64,000 nt of DNA from NCBI RefSeq assembly GCF_020037125.1, contig NZ_JAIQDG010000008.1:62001-126000 (forward strand), given 5' to 3'. This DNA is from Myxococcus sp. RHSTA-1-4 (GTDB lineage: Bacteria; Myxococcota; Myxococcia; Myxococcales; Myxococcaceae). How positions within the stretch are numbered: the first letter of the stretch is position 1; every line of letters starts with the position of its first letter. This document shows positions 54,054 to 61,225 of the stretch, piece by piece. The position numbers and the translations under genes are program-made. The notes under the pieces were generated by a model, which was not told the DNA's origin, ran no database searches, and saw only the letters and a program-made list of their open reading frames with translations.

Positions 54054-54417
54054 GCAGGAGCTGCGGGCGCGCATCCAGGACATCCCGGACCCGTGCAGCC
54101 TCGCCACCGGCGTGCCGCTGGGCATCGGCGAGATGGGCCTGATTCAGTCGCTGGAGTGCGTGGAGGGGAAGGTGACGGTGCGCATGCACATCACCTCGCC
54201 CATGTGCATCATGGCCGCGTACTTCATGCGTGAAATCGAGCAGCGCCTCACCGGCCAGGAGGGCGTCGCGTCGGTGCACGTGGAGTTCGACCAGGACCTC
54301 CAGTGGACGCCCCAGGACATCCACCCCGATGCCCGCGAGCGGCTGGCGGCGAAGCGGATCACCATGCTCGGCGGGCGGCTGATGCCGCGCGGCGAGGCGG
54401 GGAAGTGCGGCGCCTGA
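54046..54417 (+). CDS. DUF59 / PaaD-like metal-sulfur cluster factor
   Basis: 123 residues, MIP18/DUF59 family: PCSLATGVPLGIGEMGLI, CVEGKVTVRMHITSPMC and HVEFDQDLQWTPQDI. Relatives such as SufT and PaaD help place or mature Fe-S clusters; the Cys in TSPMC is typical. It overlaps the amidohydrolase by 8 bases, so it is probably a dedicated maturation factor for that enzyme or for a shared partner. This pairing suggests the amidohydrolase is part of an oxidative pathway. Confidence 0.82.
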   Translation: MTEQELRARIQDIPDPCSLATGVPLGIGEMGLIQSLECVEGKVTVRMHITSPMCIMAAYFMREIEQRLTGQEGVASVHVEFDQDLQWTPQDIHPDARERLAAKRITMLGGRLMPRGEAGKCGA

Positions 54418-54550
54418 GCGCGTAAGTCCCCGATTTCACGAATGTGACGGTGAGTGTCGGGGGGAAGCGCACAGGGAGAAGCAACTCTCCGTGGGCTCCC
54501 CCGACAATGATCGACAGGTAGAATTCCTCCACAAATCCCCCGGAGCCCCC

Positions 54551-55549
54551 ATGAATCCCCTCCAGCGTGCTCGCCAGATTGCAACCAACGTCGCCACCGG
54601 TGCCGGCCGGGCCGTGAACCAGGCCCAGGACGCGGTGGGCAATGCCGCCGGTCAGGTGCGGGACGCGGTGGGAACCGCCGCCGGCCAGGTGCGGGACGCG
54701 GCCGCCGCGGGCGGCCGCCGCGTGGGCCAGGCGGTGGACGGCTTCGAGCGCGGTGCGGCGCGTGGCGCCCAGGCGGTGGTCGGGGCGTTCGGCTTCGGCA
54801 ACCAGCCGGACCGCGTGCACGACGGGAAGTTCGTGGGCGCGGGCGGGCAGACCTTCTCCCCCACCACCCCGCTGAGCGACATCCCCGCCGTCACGCCGCG
54901 CAACAACCCGAACGCGACGCAGACCATCCTCTACGTCAACGGCATCCAGACGACGAAGGACGCGCAGTTCAACAGCCTGCAGGCCATCGCGGACACCACG
55001 GGCTCGCGCGTCATCGGCATCCACAACGCCACCGAGGGCATCGCCGCGGACCTGACCCAGTGCGTGAAGGACAAGCTGGACAAGGGCCGCAACCCCGCCG
55101 TGGATACGCTGGCGGACACGCTCTACAGCGAAATCAAGGCGGGCCGGAGCGTGCACCTGATGGCGCACAGCCAGGGAGGCCTCATCTCCAGCCGCGCGCT
55201 CGGTGACGTGTACCGCAGGCTGCGCATCGAAGACGGGATGAGCCAGCAGCAGGCCCAGCAGATGATGAGCCGCATCAACGTGGAGACGTTCGGCGCGGCG
55301 GCCACGCGCTACCCGGACGGCCCGAACTACGTGCACTACGTCAACCGCGGCGACCCGGTGCCGGGTCTCTTCGGCCTGGGCCCGATTCCGGACCGCTGGA
55401 ACCCCATCGCGGACGGCGGCAATGGCTCGCGCGTGCACCACTTCAACGAGTTCCACCTCAACCCCATCGCGGCGCACGGCTTCGAGTCCGTCTACCTGAA
55501 CCACCGCGTGCCGTTCGACCAGGCCCGCGCGGGGAACTTCGAGCGCTAG
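54551..55549 (+). CDS. Lipase-like alpha/beta hydrolase, candidate secreted effector
   Basis: 332 residues. The start at 54551 (MNPLQRARQI) follows CCGGAG. Residues 1 to about 85 are an Ala/Gly/Gln-rich helical region with repeated GQVRDA units, unlike a signal peptide. The rest is a lipase-type fold: TILYVNGIQTTK, MAHSQGGLISSRA with the nucleophile Ser, and C-terminal HHFNEFHLN and HGFESVYLNHRV with candidate His. Such folds occur in T6SS phospholipase effectors (Tle) but also in housekeeping lipases. The gene is followed after 3 bases by a CesT-like chaperone gene, which supports an exported effector. Confidence 0.75.
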   Translation: MNPLQRARQIATNVATGAGRAVNQAQDAVGNAAGQVRDAVGTAAGQVRDAAAAGGRRVGQAVDGFERGAARGAQAVVGAFGFGNQPDRVHDGKFVGAGGQTFSPTTPLSDIPAVTPRNNPNATQTILYVNGIQTTKDAQFNSLQAIADTTGSRVIGIHNATEGIAADLTQCVKDKLDKGRNPAVDTLADTLYSEIKAGRSVHLMAHSQGGLISSRALGDVYRRLRIEDGMSQQQAQQMMSRINVETFGAAATRYPDGPNYVHYVNRGDPVPGLFGLGPIPDRWNPIADGGNGSRVHHFNEFHLNPIAAHGFESVYLNHRVPFDQARAGNFER

Positions 55550-55552
55550 GCC

Positions 55553-56080
55553 ATGGCAACCGCTCCGCGCAGTGGACTCGTCGGCATGCTGCGGTCCTGG
55601 GTCTCCTTCCTGGGCCCGGCCGCGCCCGCCGACACCCCGCTGACGCGTGAGTCCGCGCGGCGGCTGGTGCAGGGCTTCCTGGGGGAAGAGGGCACCCCGC
55701 CGAGCGGTGGCATCAACGAGCAGGGCTTCGGCGGAATCTCCGCCGGAGGGATGAGCCTCTACTTCGAGTGGCACGAGGACACCCAGGCGCTGGAGTGCAG
55801 CGCGCTGGTGTACCGGTTCCGCGAGCCACCGAAGCCGGGCGTCATCGAGGGCTTCCAGGCGGAGGAGCGCGAGGGCACCGACGCGGGTGGCGGCACCGTG
55901 GACTACGAGCCGGAGAACCGGGGCCTGTTCCTCAGCCGCACGTACACGCGGATGCCCACGGAGCGCGCCTTCGCCAAGGACATGCGCCGGCTGATGAAGG
56001 CCAGCCAGAAGTGGGCGGACGAGGTGCTGGACCGCGTGGCCTCGCGCGTGTTCCACCCCGAGGAGCTGCAGCCGCGCTGA
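55553..56080 (+). CDS. CesT/Tir-chaperone-like protein
   Basis: 175 residues, acidic, mixed alpha/beta: ESARRLVQGFLGEEG, then strands MSLYFEWHEDTQALECSALV and NRGLFLSRTYTRMP, and a C-terminal amphipathic helix with FAKDMRRLMKASQKWADEVL. This strand-strand-helix layout resembles small secretion chaperones of the CesT/SycE type. It starts three bases after the stop of the lipase-like gene, so it is likely its chaperone or immunity partner. The chaperone call is a judgement from pattern, without a search. Confidence 0.6.
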   Translation: MATAPRSGLVGMLRSWVSFLGPAAPADTPLTRESARRLVQGFLGEEGTPPSGGINEQGFGGISAGGMSLYFEWHEDTQALECSALVYRFREPPKPGVIEGFQAEEREGTDAGGGTVDYEPENRGLFLSRTYTRMPTERAFAKDMRRLMKASQKWADEVLDRVASRVFHPEELQPR

Positions 56081-56095
56081 GCGCGGGGGCTGCCG

Positions 56096-57589
56096 CTACG
56101 CCCGGGAAGCCCTGCGCCCACGGGGGCACGCTCGTGCCAGCCGCCGCACCGCTTCCCGCAGCTCCGCGGGATTGAGCGAGGCATAGCCCAGCCGGAAGGC
56201 CCTCGGCCCCGCCCCCTCCAGCGCGAAGGCCCGGCCGGTCGTCAGCAGAACCCCTTCCCGCCCGGCCTGCTCGGCCCACAGCTCCACGTCGAGCTCCTCG
56301 CGGACGCGGGTCCACAGCGCGAGCCCGCCCGCGGGCACGTCGAAGTCCACGCGCCCCTCCAGCTCCGCGCGCAGGGCCTCGGCGAGCACATCGCGCCTCA
56401 CCAGGTACTCGCGGCGCGCACGGCGGGCATGGCGCTGCAGCTCGCCCTCTTCGAGGAGTTCCGCGACGGCTCGCTCCAGCGGCGCGTCTCCCTGCCGGTC
56501 CACCACGGCGCGCAGGGAGGCCAACCGCCGGACCACCGGCGCGGGGGCGGCGACGTAGCCCAGGCGCAATCCGGGAGCCACCAGCTTGGAGAGCGAGCCC
56601 ACGTAGATGACGCTCCCCGCCCGGTCCGCGCTCGCCAGCGGCAGCACGGGACGGCCCTCGTAGTGGAACTCGTGGTCGTAGTCGTCCTCGACGATGGCGA
56701 CCCCGGCCTCCTCCGCGAGACGCAGCAGCTCCAGCCTGCGGGCCGCGGTGAGGGTGACGGTGGTGGGGTACTGATGGTGCGGCGTGACGAAGACGGCGCG
56801 CACGGGCTTGCGAGCGAGCAGCGCCTGGAGCGCCTCCACCTTCATGCCATGCGCGTCCACCGGCAGTCCCACGAGCTCCGCGCCCGCCAGCCGCAGGGCG
56901 TCCCAGGCGGGGCGGTAGCCGAGTGACTCCACCGCGACGACGTCACCCGGACGCACCAGGGCGCGTGCCACCAGGAAGAGCCCCATCTGGCTGCCCCGGG
57001 TGACGAGCACGTCGTCCTCCCCGGCGGCGAGCCCCCGCGTCTCGCTCAGCATCCGGGCCAGCGTCCGCCGCAGCAGGGGTTCTCCTCGTGGGTCGCCCAC
57101 GGCGAGCGTCGTCCGGGACCTGCCGGTGAGGACCCGCCGGAAGGCGCGCGACAGCTCCACGGCGGGGGCCAGCCGCACGTCCGGTGCGCCGTCATTGAAG
57201 AGCAGCGTTCCTCTCGGCGGCGGCGCGGTGGCTTCCCGCGGTGACTCCTCCCAGCCGTCGAGCCGGAAGGCGGGCCGGGCGGGCATTCGCTGGCGGGGCG
57301 CGCTGCCGAAGCCCCTGGGCGTCTTCACGGGCAGGGTGCCGGACACGAAGGTGCCGCGTGACGGCTCCGCGGACGCCCACCCCTGCTGGATGAGCTCGCG
57401 ATACGCCGCGTCCACCGTGTTGCGGTGAATGCCCAGTTGCCGCGCGAGCGCGCGCGTTCCGGGCAGGGCATCCCCGGGAGACAGCCTGCCGCGCTCGATG
57501 TCGCGGACGATGGCGCGCGACAGGCGCACGAAGAGCGGCGCGTCGGAGTCCGGGGTGACTTCCAGGTTCAGCTTCCAGGAGCGGAGCAC
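56096..57589 (-). CDS. MocR-type (GntR/aminotransferase) transcriptional regulator
   Basis: 497 residues. The N-terminal winged helix is GntR-like (LFVRLSRAIVRDIERGRL and LARQLGIHRNTVDAAYREL). A class I aminotransferase domain follows: LVTRGSQMGLFLVARALV, FVTPHHQYPTTVTL, VEDDYDHEF, and the PLP-Lys in YVGSLSKLVAPGLRLGY. MocR proteins sense PLP-bound amino compounds and control nearby genes. Divergent cupin and DapA-like genes start 126 bases away and are its likely targets. Start GTG 57589. Confidence 0.93.
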   Translation of the reverse strand: MLRSWKLNLEVTPDSDAPLFVRLSRAIVRDIERGRLSPGDALPGTRALARQLGIHRNTVDAAYRELIQQGWASAEPSRGTFVSGTLPVKTPRGFGSAPRQRMPARPAFRLDGWEESPREATAPPPRGTLLFNDGAPDVRLAPAVELSRAFRRVLTGRSRTTLAVGDPRGEPLLRRTLARMLSETRGLAAGEDDVLVTRGSQMGLFLVARALVRPGDVVAVESLGYRPAWDALRLAGAELVGLPVDAHGMKVEALQALLARKPVRAVFVTPHHQYPTTVTLTAARRLELLRLAEEAGVAIVEDDYDHEFHYEGRPVLPLASADRAGSVIYVGSLSKLVAPGLRLGYVAAPAPVVRRLASLRAVVDRQGDAPLERAVAELLEEGELQRHARRARREYLVRRDVLAEALRAELEGRVDFDVPAGGLALWTRVREELDVELWAEQAGREGVLLTTGRAFALEGAGPRAFRLGYASLNPAELREAVRRLARACPRGRRASRA

Positions 57590-57714
57590 CGGCCTAGCGT
57601 ACTTCGAAGAACCGGCACTTTTCGAGGTGCCGGCCTGTCTCTACTTATTCGCCCGCGTCCGCCGCTCCGGAGAGACGTCCTTCCGGCGACCGGCGGGCGA
57701 GGAGACGCGACACC
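57590..57714. promoter_or_regulatory. MocR/cupin divergent promoter with inverted repeat
   Basis: The 125-base space contains a strong inverted repeat at 57612-57633: CCGGCAC (57612-57618) and GTGCCGG (57627-57633) around an 8-base spacer. A further CACCGGC-like half-site lies at 57588-57594 next to the MocR start. This looks like an operator for the adjacent regulator. Confidence 0.55.
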
Positions 57715-58218
57715 ATGAGCCAGACCGCTGAAGTGAAGAAGAAGTACGAGTCCGCCGACTTCGACAAGACGCCGCCCCGCCCGCGCGTCGTCATGCCGGA
57801 CCGGCTCGCCCACCCCCACGTGGAGGACGCGGGCCGCAACGAGGGCTACTCCCAGGAGCGGAAGCACCCCGTCTTCTTCGTGGACCTGCCCTCGCACGCC
57901 ATCAGCATGACGATTGGCTGGCTGGAGCCAGGCCAGTCCTCCAACAGGCACCGCCACACCTACGAGACCATCCTCTACGTGCTGGAGGGTGAGGGGTACT
58001 CGGACATCCAGGGCCGGCGCATCCCCTGGAAGCAGGGCGACGCCGTCTACATCCCCGTGTGGGCGTGGCACAACCACGTCAACACGCACCCCACCGCCCG
58101 CGCGCGCTACCTCGCCTGCGAGAACGCTCCCATGCTGCAGAACATGGGCGGCGTGGCGCTCCGCGAGGAGGTGGGCGAGAAGGGCCAGTCGCTCCTGCGT
58201 CACGAAGAGGAGGGCTGA
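57715..58218 (+). CDS. Cupin-domain protein
   Basis: 167 residues with one cupin domain: GWLEPGQSSNRHRHTYETILYVLEGEG carries the motif 1 His and Glu ligands and WKQGDAVYIPVWAWHNHVN carries motif 2. Single-domain cupins bind a metal and act as dioxygenases, isomerases or ligand sensors. It is followed 2 bases after its stop by a DapA-family gene and lies opposite a MocR regulator, so it belongs to a small amino-compound or keto-acid pathway. Confidence 0.85.
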   Translation: MSQTAEVKKKYESADFDKTPPRPRVVMPDRLAHPHVEDAGRNEGYSQERKHPVFFVDLPSHAISMTIGWLEPGQSSNRHRHTYETILYVLEGEGYSDIQGRRIPWKQGDAVYIPVWAWHNHVNTHPTARARYLACENAPMLQNMGGVALREEVGEKGQSLLRHEEEG

Positions 58219-58220
58219 CC

Positions 58221-59111
58221 ATGAGCCGCAACGTTCCGCTGCGCGGCATCATCGGTTACACCATCACTCCCTTCCGGGAAGACGGTGGCGTCGACCTCGA
58301 CACCCTCCAGTTGCTGACGGACCGGATGGCCGGCTCGGGCGTCCACGGCATCGCCCCGCTGGGCAGCACCGGCAGCCTGCCCTACCTGGACGACGGGGAG
58401 CGCGAGGCCGTCATCGAGACCACGATGAAGGCCGTCCGAGGCCGGGTGCCCGTGCTGGCGGGCGTCTCCAGCCTCACCACCGAGCGCACCCTCCACCATG
58501 CCCGCTTCGCCGAGCGGGCCGGCGCCGCCGCGGTGATGGTCATCCCGATGAGCTACTGGAAGCTCACCGAGGAGGAAATCTTCCGGCACTTCGACCGCGT
58601 GGCGAGAGCCATCTCCATTCCCATCATGGCCTACAACAACCCGGCCACGGGCGGGCTGGACATGACGCCGGAGTTCCTGGCCCGGCTGCTCCAGATTCCG
58701 AACGTCACCATGGTGAAGGAGAGCACCGGTGACGTGGGCCGGATGCACCGCCTGCGCCAGGTGGCCGGAGAGGACGTCGCCTTCTACAACGGCTCCAACC
58801 CGCTCGCGCTCGCCGCCTTCGCGGCCGGTGCGCGCGGCTGGTGCACGGCGGCGCCCGCCCTCATCCCGGAGCTGAACCTGCGCCTCTACCGCGAGGTCGT
58901 GGAGAAGGGAGACCTCGCGGCGGCCCGGAAGGTGTTCCAGCAGCAGCTGCCGCTGCTCCAGTTCATCGTGAAGGGCGGACTGCCCCGCACCATCGCCGCG
59001 GGACTGGAGCTGCTGGGCACCCGCGTGGGCCCGCCGCGGGCGCCGCTCCTTCCGCTGCCAGACACGGAGCGGGAGGCGCTGCGCCGCATCCTGGAGAAGC
59101 TCGAGGCGTGA
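58221..59111 (+). CDS. DapA-family (dihydrodipicolinate synthase-like) aldolase
   Basis: 296 residues, (beta/alpha)8 class I aldolase of the DHDPS/NAL family. It starts at the ATG 2 bases after the cupin stop. The Schiff-base Lys is in NVTMVKESTGDVG, the Tyr in PIMAYNNPATGG, and the sugar/keto-acid loop GSTGSLPYLD replaces the usual GTTGE of true DapA. True lysine synthesis is therefore unlikely; it may cleave or condense another pyruvate- or keto-acid-derived substrate, as in keto-deoxy sugar, hydroxyproline or opine breakdown. The MocR neighbour hints at an amino acid. Confidence 0.85.
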   Translation: MSRNVPLRGIIGYTITPFREDGGVDLDTLQLLTDRMAGSGVHGIAPLGSTGSLPYLDDGEREAVIETTMKAVRGRVPVLAGVSSLTTERTLHHARFAERAGAAAVMVIPMSYWKLTEEEIFRHFDRVARAISIPIMAYNNPATGGLDMTPEFLARLLQIPNVTMVKESTGDVGRMHRLRQVAGEDVAFYNGSNPLALAAFAAGARGWCTAAPALIPELNLRLYREVVEKGDLAAARKVFQQQLPLLQFIVKGGLPRTIAAGLELLGTRVGPPRAPLLPLPDTEREALRRILEKLEA

Positions 59112-59125
59112 GGAAGTGATGTGCC

Positions 59126-59161
59126 CGCCCGGGCGCTGGCCGTGGGCCATCGCCCCGGGCG
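59126..59161. terminator. Strong hairpin between convergent genes
   Basis: Outer stem CGCCCGGG-CG/CGCCCCGGGCG (one bulge) continues into inner stem TGGCC/GGCCA with loop GTG. Located between the stops of the DapA-like and GNAT genes. Confidence 0.6.
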
Positions 59162-59190
59162 TTGACCCGAAGAGGCACGCGGGCCGAGGG

Positions 59191-59784
59191 TCAGCGCGAC
59201 ACTCGGACCGTGGGGCGCCAGTCCTCGCGGCACAGGGCCCAGCGCTCGTGGTCCCTCCACCGGCCGGCCACCTTGAGGTACCGGGGTGAGAACCCTTCCA
59301 GCCGGAACCCGGCCCGCTCCACCAGCGCCTTGGACGCGGCATTGCCGGGCTGGATGTTGGCCTCCACCCGGTGGAGCCTCATCGTCCGGAAGGCGTGCGT
59401 GAGGACCAGTTGCAGGCTCTCGGACATGAGCCCACGTCCCTGGAAGCCGTGGACGGCCCAGTAGCCCAGGTACGCATTCTGGAACCCACCCCGGAATATC
59501 TGGCTCAGGTTGAAGACGCCGATGAGGTGCCCGGACTCGCGCTCCCAGGCGAGGAGGGCCTCGAAGTCTTCGCCCTGGTTGCGCTGGAGATAGGCCTGGA
59601 ACCCCTCGGGCGTGGTGGGGGGCGAGACCCACGGGCGGTGGAAGGCCCGGCTCGCCCGGGTGGCCGCGAGGAACACCTCGCCGTCATCCACGTGAGGGGC
59701 TCGCAGGACCACCCGGGGACCTCGGACGAGGACGCGCCGTGTGACGCGTGCCGCCTTCTGACGACCTGTCGCAATCCGTGCCAT
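59191..59784 (-). CDS. RimJ/RimL-type GNAT acetyltransferase
   Basis: 197 residues. GFQGRGLMSESLQLVLTHAF is the acetyl-CoA loop region (motif A, Q-G-R-G) and LVERAGFRLEGFSPRYLKV the C-terminal motif; early residues LVLRAPHVDDGEVFLAATR fit the RimJ subfamily that acetylates N-termini of ribosomal proteins or small amines. The first 18 residues form a basic extra tail. Target unknown. Confidence 0.88.
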   Translation of the reverse strand: MARIATGRQKAARVTRRVLVRGPRVVLRAPHVDDGEVFLAATRASRAFHRPWVSPPTTPEGFQAYLQRNQGEDFEALLAWERESGHLIGVFNLSQIFRGGFQNAYLGYWAVHGFQGRGLMSESLQLVLTHAFRTMRLHRVEANIQPGNAASKALVERAGFRLEGFSPRYLKVAGRWRDHERWALCREDWRPTVRVSR

Positions 59785-59827
59785 CTCTTCACCGCGCCAT
59801 GGGCACCGTCCCCATGGAGCGGTGAGG

Positions 59828-60781
59828 CTACTTGCGGCTCACGGTCAGCACCACCTTGCCGCGCCCGTGTCCCGAGTCGAGGACGCGGTGCGCTTCCGCC
59901 ACCTGCTCCAGCGGCAGCACACGCTCGACCAGTGGGCGCATCTGCTTGCGCTCGAGGAGGACGGACATCTCCTCCAGCCGGCGCCGCTCGCGGGTGAGGA
60001 AGACACCGTGCAGCGTCAGGTTGCGCGGGTAGAAGGCGGACACGTCCCCGCTGAACCCGAGGATGGTGGCCAGCCGCCCGGCCGGCCGCGTCGCCGGGAT
60101 GCTGGGAATCATGTTCTTGCCCACGGTGTCGAACACCGCGTCCACGCCCTGGCCGCCCGTCTCGCGCAGCGCCACCTCGGCCGGGTCCTCGCTCCGGTAG
60201 TTGATGGCCACGTCCGCGCCCAGCTTGCGCAGCGTCTCCAGGTTGTCCGGACCGGAGGTGGCCAGCACCCGGGCGCCCATCGCCTTGGCGATCTGCACCG
60301 CGAACGAGCCCACGCCTCCGGCGCCTCCGTGGATGAGCACCGTCTCCCCGACGCGGACCTGCAGCCGCCGCACCAGGGCATCCCACGCGGTGCCTCCGGC
60401 CAGGGGAACGGCGGCGGCCTCCTCGTGCGACAGGCTCGCGGGCTTCCTCGCGATGATGCTCGCCGGGACGACGTTGAGCTCCGCGTAGGTGCCGTGCGGG
60501 TTGCCGAAGATTTCCGGCGTGTAGAAGACCTCGTCGCCGGCCTTGAACTCCGTCACGCCCGGCCCCACCTGCTCGATGACACCCGAGGCGTCGTAGCCGA
60601 TGACGGACGGCGGCTGGAGCCCCGCCCATCTCCCGTCCTGGCGCAGCTTGGCGTCCACGGGGTTGGTGCCGGAGACGACGACCCGGACGAGCACCTGCCC
60701 GGGACCGGGAGTGGGAGTCGGAACGTCACGGACCTCGAACAGCTCGGGGCCGCCGAAGCGGGGAAGGACGATGGCGCGCAT
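59828..60781 (-). CDS. Zinc-independent MDR oxidoreductase (quinone oxidoreductase-like)
   Basis: 317 residues, medium-chain dehydrogenase/reductase superfamily: VVVSGTNPVDAKLR and VIGYDASGVIEQVG, then the NADPH-binding HGGAGGVGSFAVQIAK. The Cys/His ligands of the catalytic zinc of alcohol dehydrogenases are not seen, which points to the quinone oxidoreductase (QOR) or enoyl reductase side of the family. The ATG at 60781 is chosen; the longer frame would run into the palindrome array. Single gene. Confidence 0.9.
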   Translation of the reverse strand: MRAIVLPRFGGPELFEVRDVPTPTPGPGQVLVRVVVSGTNPVDAKLRQDGRWAGLQPPSVIGYDASGVIEQVGPGVTEFKAGDEVFYTPEIFGNPHGTYAELNVVPASIIARKPASLSHEEAAAVPLAGGTAWDALVRRLQVRVGETVLIHGGAGGVGSFAVQIAKAMGARVLATSGPDNLETLRKLGADVAINYRSEDPAEVALRETGGQGVDAVFDTVGKNMIPSIPATRPAGRLATILGFSGDVSAFYPRNLTLHGVFLTRERRRLEEMSVLLERKQMRPLVERVLPLEQVAEAHRVLDSGHGRGKVVLTVSRK

Positions 60782-60881
60782 GGGCGCGGAACTAACCGGG
60801 CGCGCCGGACCTCGCAATGCCTCCTGGAAGCAAGCGTCCATGGCCGGACGACCGCGGCTCGCCTCGGGGGCCGCACCGCGC

Positions 60882-61149
60882 GGAATGGAATCTCCATTCC
60901 ACGGCGCAGGCCCCCGGAACCCCACCGCGCGGAATGGAGCGTCCGTTCCACGGACGGGGCACCCGGAAGCGCATGGCAGCGGAATGGAGCGTCCATTCCG
61001 CAACCGGGGGGCCCCGGGGCGCATGGCCGTGGAATGGAACGTCCATTCCGCAACCGGGGGGCCCCGGGGCGCATGGCCGTGGAATGGAGATTCCATTCCG
61101 CGAGAGGGAGCGCCCGGGGAGGCACGGCGTGGAATGGAACGTCCATTCC
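60882..61149. repeat. Six-copy palindrome array with 50-bp period
   Basis: The 19-bp palindrome GGAATGGA-N3-TCCATTCC occurs at 60882, 60931, 60981, 61031, 61081 and 61131 (starts), so five intervals are 49, 50, 50, 50 and 50 bases. Centres are ATC, GCG, GCG, ACG, GAT and ACG; copy 2 has one change (TCCGTTCC). The spacers are about 31 bases, and two of them (61000-61030 and 61050-61080) are identical, while others are partly similar. The array fills the 444-base gap between the MDR oxidoreductase start and the carboxylase stop. Confidence 0.92.
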
Positions 61150-61225
61150 GCGGATGCCGCGCCCCGCTCCGGGAGGAGGTGGAGGTAAGCGCCCAGGCAG
61201 TCGCTCACCGGCGCCTCGTCCGGAG

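Noticed and set aside
60882-61149. CRISPR array
   Set aside because: Spacing is regular, but two spacers are identical, others are partly alike, repeats are short perfect palindromes, and no cas gene is near.
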